From Leptospira perolatii (GTDB taxonomy: Bacteria; Spirochaetota; Leptospiria; Leptospirales; Leptospiraceae), in assembly GCF_002811875.1 (NCBI RefSeq), contig NZ_NPDZ01000003.1, positions 1 to 64,000 on the forward strand: DNA of 64,000 nucleotides, given 5' to 3'. This document shows positions 1 to 6,675 of the stretch, piece after piece; the stretch's first letter is position 1; each line of letters starts with the position of its first letter. Both the position numbers and the translations under genes were made by a program. Below the pieces are notes generated by a model, which was not told where the DNA came from, did not search any database, and saw only the letters and a list, made by a program, of their open reading frames with translations.

Positions 1-77
1 TCGAATTGCAGAGCAATTCTTGTGCCTGTCTTCGCTTCGCTCAGCTCGCCAACGTCGTCAAGCCTTGGTCGTTATAC
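1..77 (+). repeat. attC site, right part (cut by window edge)
   Basis: This is the right arm of an attC whose left part lies outside the window. It shares the CGTCAAGCCTTGGTCGTTA end found in the other sites, and its core site GTTATAC is at 71-77. Cassette 1 begins at 72. Confidence 0.75.
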
Positions 78-115
78 GCCAGTTTTAAATGAATCATAAA
101 TTGAGGAATTAAACA

Positions 116-988
116 ATGACCATAGCGATTGCCTGGATTAGGGAAGTAAAAAAATGCCAAGAGCTAATAATTTGTACTGATAGCAGATTGAATGGTGGAA
201 TGCGTTGGGATCAAGGCCCTAAATTATTTACACTACCTAGATCTGATAGTGCTATTTGTTTTGCTGGTGATACAAGTTATGCCTATCCACTTATCATACA
301 ACTAACGAATGCAATTAGCCAATATGACAAATCTAGTGATCGATCTCTTGACATTCATAAATTAAGAGGGCATATAATCAAAGTTTGTAATAGTTTGAAA
401 GACTCAATTCGATCATTATCAGATAAAAATGCATTTAAGGATAATGAATTTCTTTTTGGGGGATATTCATGGACAAAGAAAAATTTCTTCTTATGGAAAA
501 TAAGATACGATCGAGATAATAATAAATTTCATTTTATAAGAAATACACGAAAATATGGAAAACTTGGAAAAATTCTCTTTGCAGGAGATATGACAAACAC
601 TGCTAAAAAAAGTCTAGGTATTTTGATTAAGCAAAAATATGGTAGTTCGATAAAAAAACTCAAAGGAATAGGATATGATTTTGAACCTTTCGAAGTTATC
701 AGAGATATGCTCCGGGCTTCAGACTTAAGAGGAAGCATTGGTGGAGCACCTCAGATCTTGAAAGTTTACCAACATATGAACTCTCGAGTTTTTGGTGTCT
801 ATTGGCCAAATAAGGATAGTAAAAAAATTACAATCAATGGACGAGAATTAATTGGATATGAAAACATCCAAAATTGGATAATCGATCCAGATACATTAGT
901 TTCAGAAAAATTTACAAAAACATCCTATACAGAAGAAGATGATGAAGAAGAAGATTTTTCTGATGATGACGAACTTGGTGATCTTTAA
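116..988 (+). CDS. Proteasome beta/HslV/Anbu-like Ntn-hydrolase, cassette 1
   Basis: The 290-residue protein starts Met-Thr, so removal of Met would expose Thr2 as N-terminal nucleophile, as in HslV and proteasome beta subunits. Downstream, ICTDSRLNGG places Asp22 and GPKLF places Lys36, with a spacing close to the Asp17/Lys33 of proteasomes. AICFAGDTSYAYPL (about 46-59) resembles the HslV/Anbu core strand. The last 25 residues are strongly acidic (Glu/Asp). A GAGGAA ribosome site precedes the ATG. It is the sole gene of its cassette, with no ATPase partner beside it. Peptidase activity is inferred; it could be a self-processing Ntn fold with another substrate. Confidence 0.65.
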   Translation: MTIAIAWIREVKKCQELIICTDSRLNGGMRWDQGPKLFTLPRSDSAICFAGDTSYAYPLIIQLTNAISQYDKSSDRSLDIHKLRGHIIKVCNSLKDSIRSLSDKNAFKDNEFLFGGYSWTKKNFFLWKIRYDRDNNKFHFIRNTRKYGKLGKILFAGDMTNTAKKSLGILIKQKYGSSIKKLKGIGYDFEPFEVIRDMLRASDLRGSIGGAPQILKVYQHMNSRVFGVYWPNKDSKKITINGRELIGYENIQNWIIDPDTLVSEKFTKTSYTEEDDEEEDFSDDDELGDL

Positions 989-999
989 GTAAAACCGGC

Positions 1000-1153
1000 G
1001 TATAACTATCGGCTCTGACGCGTCGCTTCAGGATTGCTTCGCAACCTTCGCTTGGCCTTCGGCACATTTCGCTTTGTCACTCGTCTTGCAGGGCAAGTCT
1101 CGCGCCAAGTGCTTGTGCACTCGCGAAACGTCGTCAAGCCTTGGTCGTTAGGC
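1000..1153 (+). repeat. attC site of cassette 1
   Basis: The site runs from core GTATAAC (1000-1006) to GTTAGGC (1147-1153), 154 bp. The bases before it, GGCGTATAA, are the exact reverse complement of the cassette start TTATACGCC at 72-80. The internal body (CTTTGTCACTCG, then CTTGCAGGGCAAG) is shared with the sites at 4850 and 6676. Confidence 0.85.
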
Positions 1154-1200
1154 GTAATATGGGCTAAAATTTCACTTTCGTAAAATAGTAAAGATTAAAA

Positions 1201-1241
1201 ATATCGATAGACAATTTGTCTTACGATATTAGTATCGATAT
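1201..1241 (+). promoter_or_regulatory. Probable VapB operator/promoter
   Basis: ATATCGATA (1201-1209) and its inverse TATCGATAT (1233-1241) flank a GACAATTTGTC palindrome at 1209-1219, immediately before the antitoxin ATG. This fits autoregulation by an AbrB-fold antitoxin. Confidence 0.55.
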
Positions 1242-1448
1242 ATGAGCAAGGTAATTATTTCGCCCAAATTTCAAGTAGTTATTCCTAAAGAGATACGTGA
1301 AAAGACAGGAATCAAAGTTGGTAGCCATTTAGAGGTAATTTCTTACGGGAATAGAATAGAATTAATTCCGATTGAGCCAATTAAAAAGCTTAAAGGTTTT
1401 CTCAGTGGTCTGGATACTAAAATTGAAAGAGAAATGGATCGCCTTTGA
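1242..1448 (+). CDS. vapB: VapB-type antitoxin (AbrB/SpoVT fold), cassette 2
   Basis: The 68-residue protein has the SpoVT/AbrB swapped-hairpin pattern: SPKFQVVIPKEIREKTGIK (about 7-25) followed by a second strand GNRIELIPI (36-44). Such antitoxins bind their own operator through this domain and neutralise the PIN toxin with the C-terminal tail. The stop codon overlaps the start of the PIN gene, so the two are translationally coupled. The palindromes directly upstream are the likely operator. Confidence 0.85.
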   Translation: MSKVIISPKFQVVIPKEIREKTGIKVGSHLEVISYGNRIELIPIEPIKKLKGFLSGLDTKIEREMDRL

Positions 1449-1819
1449 ATATTGTAGATTCTTCAGGATGGCTTGAGTATTTTGCTGGCACTAAACGTTC
1501 TGATTTGTTTTCAGAAGCAATTGAAAGGACAGACAAACTCCTTATTCCAACTATTTCGCTTTATGAAGTGTTTAAAAAAATCTATATAGAAAGAGATGAA
1601 GACAGTGCCTTAAAGGCTATTGCTCATATGCAACAAGGAACTGTAATAGACTTAGATGCTTCGATTTCAATATTTGCTGCGAAACTAAGTAAGGATCATA
1701 AACTACCGATGGCTGATAGTATTATTTTAGCAACGGCTCGTAAGTATAGTGCAATGTTGTGGACTCAAGACGAAGATTTTAATGGTTTAGATGGAGTTAA
1801 ATATTTCCCAAAGAAATAG
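1445..1819 (+). CDS. vapC: VapC-type PIN ribonuclease toxin, cassette 2
   Basis: The 124-residue PIN domain has NIVDSSGWLEYF at the N-terminus (first catalytic Asp5), a conserved Glu in LYEVFKKI (about 42), LPMADSIILATA (Asp near 92) and a final TQDEDF (about 108-113). These are the four acidic Mg-binding positions of VapC RNases, which cleave tRNA or rRNA. It starts with TTG inside the vapB stop codon. Together with vapB it fills the second cassette, a common stabilising cargo of large integrons. Confidence 0.88.
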   Translation: MNIVDSSGWLEYFAGTKRSDLFSEAIERTDKLLIPTISLYEVFKKIYIERDEDSALKAIAHMQQGTVIDLDASISIFAAKLSKDHKLPMADSIILATARKYSAMLWTQDEDFNGLDGVKYFPKK

Positions 1820-1853
1820 GTTGGGGTATTTCCGATTGAGTAGCCCATACTGC

Positions 1854-2021
1854 GCCTAACTATCGGCTCTGACGCAGCGCTTCGAGATGCTTCGCACTCT
1901 CGCTTGGGCTTCGCCACATTGGCTCCAGTCACGGTTTTTGCAGTAGCAAAACCCGCGCCTGACCCTAACGCCTCTTCGAGGCTCAGAGTTCGCCAACGTC
2001 GTCAAGCCTTGGTCGTTAGGC
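1854..2021 (+). repeat. attC site of cassette 2
   Basis: The site runs from core GCCTAAC (1854-1860) to GTTAGGC (2015-2021), 168 bp. It has the longer body variant with a GCCTCTTCGAGGC stem-loop. The bases before it (CGCCTAA) match the inverse of the cassette start TTAGGCG at 1148. Confidence 0.85.
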
Positions 2022-2054
2022 GAACATTTTTGCCAGGGTTTCTCAGATTTCTTT

Positions 2055-2072
2055 CGCCGCGTCCATGCGGCG
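2055..2072. repeat. Short stem-loop with TCCA loop
   Basis: CGCCGCGTCCATGCGGCG can fold as a six-pair stem plus one G-T pair around a TCCA loop. It lies just inside the left end of cassette 3. It belongs to a small hairpin family with loop TCCN found at cassette edges (2826, 3069, 3779, 4028, 4806). Confidence 0.5.
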
Positions 2073-2103
2073 ATTAAAACCAAGATTTTGTAATGGTTTA
2101 AGA

Positions 2104-2132
2104 TTGACAATACCCTATTGAATAGGGACAAT
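2104..2132 (+). promoter_or_regulatory. Promoter and palindromic operator of the cassette 3 toxin-antitoxin pair
   Basis: A consensus -35 box TTGACA (2104-2109) is followed by CCCTATTGAATAGGG (2113-2127), a 7-bp inverted repeat around one base, and the toxin TTG start at 2140. The arrangement suggests autorepression by the HTH antitoxin. Confidence 0.6.
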
Positions 2133-2139
2133 TGCTTTA

Positions 2140-2505
2140 TTGAAAAGAATATTCATTCATCTTCCGGATTTCGATCTATTTTGGAGGAAAGCTGGACTTG
2201 ATGATGAAGAGTTAAAAGAACTCCAAGAGTTTCTATTAGAAAATCCGAAGTATGGTCCAGTTATTAAAGGTTCTAATGGAATCAGAAAGATACGATGGAA
2301 AAAGAAAGGAATAGGTAAGAGCGGAGGAATTCGAGTTTTTTACTTAGATATGGAAGAATTCTCTGTATTATTCTTAATAACACTTCTTGAAAAGAATGAC
2401 AAAGAGAATCTTTCTAAGAAAGAATTAACGATATTATCAGATTTAGTAACTTCTTTAAAAGAAGCTATTCAATCAAAGAGAGCGCGACATGAAAAAAGAA
2501 AGTAG
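2140..2505 (+). CDS. RelE/HigB-family toxin, cassette 3
   Basis: The 121-residue protein has the RelE/ParE-superfamily pattern seen in HTH-partnered toxins. NPKYGPVIKGSNGIRKIRW (about 35-53) and the strand GGIRVFYLD (about 65-73) supply the basic residues used for ribosome-dependent mRNA cleavage. A Lys-rich helix lies near the C-terminus. The TTG start follows the palindromic promoter. The antitoxin gene follows with a 17-bp overlap, giving the toxin-first order typical of HigBA-like pairs. Confidence 0.82.
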   Translation: MKRIFIHLPDFDLFWRKAGLDDEELKELQEFLLENPKYGPVIKGSNGIRKIRWKKKGIGKSGGIRVFYLDMEEFSVLFLITLLEKNDKENLSKKELTILSDLVTSLKEAIQSKRARHEKRK

Positions 2506-2818
2506 CAAGTTATTTAATAGTCTTTCTAAAGGACTTAATGAAGCCATTGAATACACTAAAGGCAAAAAAGTTGCTGGTGTAAAAGCGCAGATTATTGAAA
2601 TTCAGAAGTTACCAACGTTTAAAGGTAAAGAAATTCGGAATATTAGAACTAACTTACACCTTACTCAAAATACTTTTGCTCAGGCACTAGGTGTTTCTGC
2701 TAAAACAATCGAGGCATGGGAATCGGGGAAAAACATTCCCCAGGGTCCAGCACAAAGAATGTTATTCATTCTTAAAAATAATTCGAAAGCATTGAATATT
2801 TTAGGAATTAAAAATTAA
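2489..2818 (+). CDS. HTH-type antitoxin partner (HigA/MqsA-like XRE), cassette 3
   Basis: The 109-residue protein has an XRE helix-turn-helix in its second half: IRNIRTNLHLTQNTFAQALG (about 51-70), then SAKTIEAWESGKNIPQGPAQ (72-91). The N-terminal 45 residues probably hold the toxin-binding region. It overlaps the toxin gene by 17 bp. It is expected to repress the promoter at 2104 together with the toxin. Confidence 0.82.
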   Translation: MKKESSKLFNSLSKGLNEAIEYTKGKKVAGVKAQIIEIQKLPTFKGKEIRNIRTNLHLTQNTFAQALGVSAKTIEAWESGKNIPQGPAQRMLFILKNNSKALNILGIKN

Positions 2819-2825
2819 CAAACGC

Positions 2826-2837
2826 GCCATCCTTGGC
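2826..2837. repeat. Short stem-loop with TCCT loop
   Basis: GCCATCCTTGGC forms a four-pair stem around TCCT, just after the antitoxin stop at the right edge of cassette 3. Similar sequences sit inside the 3' ends of the antitoxin genes of cassettes 4 and 5. Confidence 0.4.
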
Positions 2838-2867
2838 TTAACTTGTTAGTGCAATGGCAAAAACGTC

Positions 2868-3036
2868 GCCTAACTAAAAATTGTCGCTGCGCTTCGGGCT
2901 CCCTCATGCGACCCTCGCTTGGGCTTCGCCACATTGGCTTCAGTCACGGCTTTTGCAAAAGCAAAATCCGCGCCTGACCCTAACGCCTCTTCGAGGCTCA
3001 GAGTTCGCCAACGTCGTCAAGCCTTGGTCGTTAGGC
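2868..3036 (+). repeat. attC site of cassette 3
   Basis: The site runs from core GCCTAAC (2868-2874) to GTTAGGC (3030-3036), 169 bp. Its body is nearly identical to that of the site at 1854. The upstream TCGCCTAA mirrors the cassette start TTAGGCGA at 2016. Confidence 0.85.
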
Positions 3037-3068
3037 GCCATAAACCTTGTAAATTATTTCAATGCATA

Positions 3069-3086
3069 CCGGACATCCTTGTCCGG
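3069..3086. repeat. Short stem-loop with TCCT loop
   Basis: CCGGACATCCTTGTCCGG is a perfect 7-bp stem around TCCT at the left edge of cassette 4. It is the best-formed member of the TCCN hairpin family. Confidence 0.6.
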
Positions 3087-3120
3087 GGAAAATGAGGGCA
3101 TTTTTTATTGATTATTTGCA

Positions 3121-3146
3121 TTGACAATGCTTACAATATATGTAAG
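3121..3146 (+). promoter_or_regulatory. Promoter/operator of higBA, cassette 4
   Basis: TTGACA (3121-3126) is a consensus -35. CTTAC and GTAAG at about 3130-3146 form an inverted repeat spanning the likely -10 region (AATATATG), just before the toxin TTG at 3157. Confidence 0.6.
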
Positions 3147-3156
3147 TATTAGTAAA

Positions 3157-3438
3157 TTGATCAAAAGTTTCGAAAACAAAGACACGGAAAAAGTTTGGAA
3201 AGGTGTATTTGTTAAATCGATTCCAAATCAGATTTCAGAAATAGCTCTTAGGAAACTAAGGATGATCAATAACTCTCAAAGTGTTGAAAATCTAAAATCA
3301 CCTCCAGGCAATAAATTAGAGTTACTTTCAGGAAATAGAAAAGGGCAGTATAGCATAAGAATAAACGATCAATGGAGAATATGTTTTCGATGGCATGAGC
3401 AAGATGCCTACGATGTTGAGATTGTTGATTATCATTAA
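3157..3438 (+). CDS. higB: HigB/RelE-type mRNA interferase toxin, cassette 4
   Basis: The TTG start at 3157 gives 93 residues, the same length as the homologous toxin at 5125. Upstream sequence to 3121 contains the promoter, so longer reading is unlikely. The C-terminal half [18 protein letters not shown] and the ending YDVEIVDYH are typical of HigB proteins of the HigBA type, with conserved Arg residues for RNA binding and cleavage. The antitoxin follows 21 bp downstream. Protein identity to the 5125 toxin is roughly 60 per cent by eye. Confidence 0.88.
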   Translation: MIKSFENKDTEKVWKGVFVKSIPNQISEIALRKLRMINNSQSVENLKSPPGNKLELLSGNRKGQYSIRINDQWRICFRWHEQDAYDVEIVDYH

Positions 3439-3459
3439 TTAGATTGCTTGAGTTTGTTT

Positions 3460-3795
3460 ATGAAGAAATTGATTAAGAACCCTCATCCTGGAGATATTTT
3501 AAATGAAGAATTCCTTAAACCATTGGGTTTAAGTGCGTATCAACTTTATAAGGATACCGGAATTCCTCAATCTCGGCTAAGTGAGATCATGCATGGCAAG
3601 CGAAGCATTTCAGCTAATTATGCTTTAAAATTAGGTAAATACTTTGATCTTCCTCCTCAATTTTGGCTAGGATTACAGAATGATTATGATCTTTTAGAAG
3701 CTGAAAGAAAGATTCATAATCAATTATCTAAAATTAAGAAATACACAGTTAAAAATAATTCAGCTAAGAAAGTTAAAAGGCCATCCGTGGCTTAA
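3460..3795 (+). CDS. higA: HigA antitoxin, cassette 4
   Basis: This XRE protein (about 111 residues) opens with NPHPGDILNEEFLKPLGLS, the signature of HigA antitoxins. The HTH is at about 25-60 (YQLYKDTGIPQSRLSEIMHG), followed by the LPPQFWLGLQNDYDL motif. The ATG at 3460 is preferred over TTG at 3448 because the family starts close to this motif. The extreme C-terminus (RPSVA) is encoded by a TCCG stem-loop at 3779-3793, so the tail may have been acquired from cassette-end DNA. Confidence 0.88.
   Translation: MKKLIKNPHPGDILNEEFLKPLGLSAYQLYKDTGIPQSRLSEIMHGKRSISANYALKLGKYFDLPPQFWLGLQNDYDLLEAERKIHNQLSKIKKYTVKNNSAKKVKRPSVA
3779..3793. repeat. Stem-loop with TCCG loop overlapping the higA 3' end
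   Basis: GGCCATCCGTGGCTT forms a stem around TCCG and contains the end of the antitoxin reading frame and its stop codon. It belongs to the same family as the hairpins at 3069 and 4028. Confidence 0.45.
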
Positions 3796-3823
3796 TTTTT
3801 ACCTAAGGCTCAAGGTTTACAGC

Positions 3824-3993
3824 GCCTAACTGTCGGCTCTGACACTTTGCTTCAGGATTGCTACGCAACCTTCGCTTGGCCTTCGGCACATTGGCTTCTG
3901 TCACTCGCCTTGCAAAAGCAAGTCTCGCGCTAGTCCCTACCGCCTCTTTGAGGCTCAGGTTCGCCAACGTCGATAAGCCTTGGGTCGTTAGCT
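3824..3993 (+). repeat. attC site of cassette 4
   Basis: The site runs from core GCCTAAC (3824-3830) to GTTAGCT (3987-3993), 170 bp. The left bases GCGCCTAA match the inverse of cassette 4's start TTAGGCGC. The right core differs (GTTAGCT) because it belongs to the next cassette, which is the hallmark of cassette insertion. Confidence 0.85.
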
Positions 3994-4027
3994 GCCAGTT
4001 TTGGGTATGATTTTCTCTATGACTTTA

Positions 4028-4045
4028 GCGAGCATCCGTGCTCGC
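4028..4045. repeat. Short stem-loop with TCCG loop
   Basis: GCGAGCATCCGTGCTCGC is a perfect 7-bp stem around TCCG near the left edge of cassette 5. Its stem differs from the one at 3069 but its loop and closing A-T pair are the same. Confidence 0.6.
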
Positions 4046-4073
4046 GATTTGAGCAAATGTCGGAAAAAGAATT

Positions 4074-4090
4074 GTTCCCAAATGGGTAAC
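4074..4090. promoter_or_regulatory. Imperfect palindrome upstream of the cassette 5 toxin
   Basis: GTTCCCAAATGGGTAAC is an imperfect inverted repeat ending 17 bp before the GTG start of the toxin gene. It is a candidate operator. Confidence 0.4.
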
Positions 4091-4107
4091 ATTTCATAAT
4101 TGAAAAT

Positions 4108-4407
4108 GTGAGGGTTATTTTCAGGAAAGTTTTAAGAGATTTTTATGAAAATCCTAAATATGCAGATTCTAAGACATCTATTGAAATTTGGTATAAAGAT
4201 GCTTCGAAATCGCTTTGGACTTCGCCAAGTTCAATAAAAGAAAAGTATAGAAATGCGAGCTTTTTAAAAGCTAATCGAGTCGTATTTAACATTCACGGTA
4301 ATAAGTATCGGCTTGTCGTAAAGATACATTACAATCTACAAACTGTTTTTATTCGATTTATAGGAACACACGAACAATACGATAAAATTAAAGCAGAGGA
4401 AATATAG
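4108..4407 (+). CDS. higB: HigB toxin, E. coli HigB-type family, cassette 5
   Basis: The 99-residue protein has the pattern of the HigB mRNA-interferase family distinct from the one in cassettes 4 and 6. ADSKTSIEIWYKDA (about 19-32) is followed by NRVVFNIHGNKYRLVVKIHY (about 55-74) and ends VFIRFIGTHEQYDKI. These are the conserved NKYRL and GTHxxYD motifs. The GTG start at 4108 follows the palindrome. The antitoxin ATG begins one base after the stop, indicating an operon. Confidence 0.88.
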   Translation: MRVIFRKVLRDFYENPKYADSKTSIEIWYKDASKSLWTSPSSIKEKYRNASFLKANRVVFNIHGNKYRLVVKIHYNLQTVFIRFIGTHEQYDKIKAEEI

Positions 4408-4821
4408 ATGGAAATTAAACCAATAAAATCTGCCAAAGACCACGAATTAGCTCTTAGAGAAATAGAAAAGCTTTGGGACGCCAAGAAGAATACGCCTGAG
4501 TATGATAAATTAGATATCTTAATCACTCTTGTTGACTCTTACGAAAATAAACATTTTCCAATTGAGATTCCTGATCCAATCGAAGCCATTAAATCAGTAA
4601 TGGAGGAAAAGAATTTAAAGAATGTCGATTTGGGAAATTGGATAGGAGGAAGGAGTAGGGCAACTGAGATTCTTAATAAGAAGAGAAAACTGACCTTAGA
4701 AATGATAAGGAAGATCAATAAGAATTTAGGGATTCCTACGGAGATTTTAGTTAAAGACTATAAAATTAAAAGTGGTGCCACTAAAACACGGGTTAGGGCG
4801 AAATCGTCATCCATGGCTTGA
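4408..4821 (+). CDS. higA: HigA-type HTH antitoxin, cassette 5
   Basis: The 137-residue antitoxin has an N-terminal toxin-interaction region (about 1-50, ALREIEKLWDAKKNTPEYDK) and a C-terminal HTH (IEAIKSVMEEKNLKNVDLG onward). In the HTH, GGRSRATEILNKKRKLTLEM is the recognition region. It directly abuts the toxin gene. The final residues SSSMA are encoded by a GTCATCCATGGC hairpin, parallel to the RPSVA tail of the cassette 4 antitoxin. Confidence 0.87.
   Translation: MEIKPIKSAKDHELALREIEKLWDAKKNTPEYDKLDILITLVDSYENKHFPIEIPDPIEAIKSVMEEKNLKNVDLGNWIGGRSRATEILNKKRKLTLEMIRKINKNLGIPTEILVKDYKIKSGATKTRVRAKSSSMA
4806..4817. repeat. Short stem-loop with TCCA loop at the antitoxin 3' end
   Basis: GTCATCCATGGC forms a four-pair stem around TCCA and encodes part of the last residues of the cassette 5 antitoxin. 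Confidence 0.4.
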
Positions 4822-4849
4822 TCTTTTACGAATCAAACCCAAAACCAAC

Positions 4850-5003
4850 AGCTAACTATCGGCTCTGCCGCATCGCTTCGAGATTGCTACGCAACTCTCG
4901 CTTGACCTTCGCCATATTTCGCTTTGTCACTCGTCTTGCATGGCAAGCCTCGTGCCAAGTGCTCGCGCACTCGCGAAACGTCGCCAACCCTTGGTCGTTA
5001 TAC
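4850..5003 (+). repeat. attC site of cassette 5
   Basis: The site runs from core AGCTAAC (4850-4856) to GTTATAC (4997-5003), 154 bp. The unusual left core with CAGCTAA before it exactly mirrors cassette 5's unusual start TTAGCTG at 3988. This is the strongest single piece of evidence for former circular cassettes. Confidence 0.88.
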
Positions 5004-5089
5004 GCAATCGCTAAGGATTTCATTTCTCAGGAAATTACGTTTAAAACTAAACTATTTAAATTATAGGGGTAAAATTTGTATAATAACGA

Positions 5090-5116
5090 TTGACGATACT
5101 GACTATTTTCGATAGT
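5090..5116 (+). promoter_or_regulatory. Promoter/operator of higBA, cassette 6
   Basis: A -35-like TTGACG lies near 5090. ACTATTTTCGATAGT (5102-5116) is a 5-bp inverted repeat around TTTCG, ending nine bases before the toxin GTG. Confidence 0.5.
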
Positions 5117-5124
5117 ATGCAGGA

Positions 5125-5406
5125 GTGATAGAAAGCTTTACTTCTGCTGAGACTGAAAAGATTTGGAAAGGGGAATATTCTAAAAAACTTCCGACAGATA
5201 TTCAAATCCAAGCCAGAAAAAAGTTAAGGATGTTAAACAACGCTCATATTGTTGACGATTTAAAAATGCCTCCTGGAAATCGTTTAGAGATTCTAAAAGG
5301 AGACAGAAAGGGTCAATATAGTATAAGAATTAATGACCAATGGCGCATTTGTTTTACTTGGTCTGGAGCAAGTGCCTATGATGTTGAAATAGTCGATTAT
5401 CACTGA
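5125..5406 (+). CDS. higB: HigB/RelE-type mRNA interferase toxin, cassette 6
   Basis: The 93-residue toxin starts MIESFTSAETEKIWKG with a GTG codon and carries the same [15 protein letters not shown] core and YDVEIVDYH ending as the cassette 4 toxin. It should bind the ribosome and cleave mRNA in complex-dependent fashion, as known for HigB. The antitoxin gene begins 10 bp downstream. The two homologous toxins differ enough (about 60 per cent identity by eye) that a recent tandem duplication is unlikely. Confidence 0.88.
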   Translation: MIESFTSAETEKIWKGEYSKKLPTDIQIQARKKLRMLNNAHIVDDLKMPPGNRLEILKGDRKGQYSIRINDQWRICFTWSGASAYDVEIVDYH

Positions 5407-5416
5407 GGTAGAATTT

Positions 5417-5713
5417 ATGAAACGTATTCCAAATATACACCCCGGTTCTATATTAGAAGAAGAATTTTTAATTCCTTTAGCGATAACAGCATATCGCTTA
5501 TCTAAAGAGACGGGTATTCCTCAAACTCGTGTAAGCCAAATTATTAAAAAGCGACGAGGCATAACAGCAGATACCGCAATAAGATTTTCTAAATTTTTTG
5601 GAACTTCTCCACAATTCTGGTTGGGCTTACAAAATGATTACGATCTTGAAGAGGAAATGTTAAAAAAGAAACGTGAGTTTAGTGCCATTCATAATTTCAA
5701 AGAAGTTGTTTAA
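5417..5713 (+). CDS. higA: HigA antitoxin, cassette 6
   Basis: The 98-residue XRE antitoxin starts MKRIPNIHPGSILEEEFLIP. Its HTH is AYRLSKETGIPQTRVSQIIK (about 25-44) and it carries the SPQFWLGLQNDYDLEEE motif near 70. It is paralogous to the antitoxin at 3460 but lacks the extra Lys/Asn-rich tail of about 15 residues. An AGG-rich ribosome site overlaps the end of the toxin gene. Confidence 0.88.
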   Translation: MKRIPNIHPGSILEEEFLIPLAITAYRLSKETGIPQTRVSQIIKKRRGITADTAIRFSKFFGTSPQFWLGLQNDYDLEEEMLKKKREFSAIHNFKEVV

Positions 5714-5760
5714 AGTTAAAGAACTTCAGCCAAATTTGTTATTTTAGAACTCGCGACTGC

Positions 5761-5883
5761 GCATAACTGTCGGCTCTGGCGCTCCGCTCGGAGATCGCTA
5801 ACGCTCGGGCTACGCCACATTTTACTTTCGTCACTTCGTTTGCAAAGCAAACTCGTGCCGTCGTAAAACCTTGGTCGTTATAC
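5761..5883 (+). repeat. attC site of cassette 6 (short variant)
   Basis: The site runs from core GCATAAC (5761-5767) to GTTATAC (5877-5883), 123 bp, shorter than its neighbours. The preceding bases CGACTGCGCATAA match the inverse of the cassette start TTATACGCAATCG with two differences. Confidence 0.8.
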
Positions 5884-5933
5884 GCAATCGCTAAAAATTC
5901 ATTTTTGAAAGAAAAATAGAGGAAAATACTTGC

Positions 5934-5954
5934 AATATCTCATTTTGAGATATT
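5934..5954. promoter_or_regulatory. Perfect palindromic operator upstream of cassette 7 higBA
   Basis: AATATCTCA and TGAGATATT form a 9-bp perfect inverted repeat around TTT, overlapping the likely -10 region after a CTTGCAA -35. The toxin GTG is at 5965, so the leader is almost absent. Strong candidate for antitoxin binding. Confidence 0.65.
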
Positions 5955-5964
5955 CTTTGCATAA

Positions 5965-6255
5965 GTGCATATAATTAGCTGGAAGAAGATCTCAGATTTT
6001 GTAGATAAATATCCCAATTCAGGGCCTTCCCGCAAAAGCTGGTTTAAAATAGTTCAGAATACAGACTTTAAAGATTTCAACGAATTAAGAAGAGTATTTA
6101 AAAGTGCGGATCAGGTTGGTAAATTTACAGTCTTTAATATTAGTAGGAATAATTTTAGATTAATTTCTGCAATTCATTATAATAGAAAGAAAGTCTTCAT
6201 TCGACATGTTTTAACACATTCGGAATATGATAAGGGAAAATGGAAGGAGGAATAG
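5965..6255 (+). CDS. higB: HigB toxin, E. coli HigB-type family, cassette 7
   Basis: The 96-residue toxin belongs to the same family as the one at 4108. SGPSRKSWFKIVQNTDF (about 19-35) is followed by FTVFNISRNNFRLISAIHY (about 52-70) and VFIRHVLTHSEYDKGKW at the end, with the LTHxxYD signature. It starts with GTG (MHIISWKKISDF). The antitoxin ATG follows three bases after the stop. Sequence identity to the cassette 5 toxin is low, so it is probably an independent acquisition. Confidence 0.88.
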   Translation: MHIISWKKISDFVDKYPNSGPSRKSWFKIVQNTDFKDFNELRRVFKSADQVGKFTVFNISRNNFRLISAIHYNRKKVFIRHVLTHSEYDKGKWKEE

Positions 6256-6258
6256 GAT

Positions 6259-6660
6259 ATGATTCTTGAATTAGAGCGCGTGAGAAATATTTGGCCAGAA
6301 GTCAAAGACCTTTTATCTGTTCCACATTCTGATAAACAATACAAGAAACTATTAAAAGCTCTTGATGAATTGATAGATGAGGTTGGTAACAATGAAAAGC
6401 ACCCATTGGCACCTTTAATGGAAACAGTTGGAAATCTCATTGAAGAATATGAAAAGAGTAACTTTGAATCCATTGAGACAAGTCCTGTTGAGGTATTAAA
6501 GTATCTCATGGAAGAAAATGGGCTCTCTCAAAAGGATATGTCAGAGCTGGGCAGCCAGGGTGTTGTCTCTGAGATTTTAAATGGCAAAAGGGAATTGAAT
6601 ATTCGGCAAATTAAGGCATTGGGAAAGAAATTCAAAGTTTCTCCAGCAGTTTTTATTTAA
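6259..6660 (+). CDS. higA: HigA-type HTH antitoxin, cassette 7
   Basis: The 133-residue antitoxin has a helical N-terminal half (KQYKKLLKALDELIDEVGNN, about 35-54). The HTH at about 90-125 reads LKYLMEENGLSQKDMSELG, then VVSEILNGKRELNIRQIKAL, and the protein ends FKVSPAVFI. It sits three bases after the toxin gene in the same operon. The frame ends shortly before the cassette attC. Confidence 0.87.
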   Translation: MILELERVRNIWPEVKDLLSVPHSDKQYKKLLKALDELIDEVGNNEKHPLAPLMETVGNLIEEYEKSNFESIETSPVEVLKYLMEENGLSQKDMSELGSQGVVSEILNGKRELNIRQIKALGKKFKVSPAVFI

Positions 6661-6675
6661 TTAATTAGCGACTGC

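Noticed and set aside
1856..2131. Minus-strand reading frame through the attC site of cassette 2
   Set aside because: It lies entirely in attC and operator DNA; similar frames appear in other attC sites (2881-3111, 4818-5066, 6657-6986) because the repeat is open in several frames.
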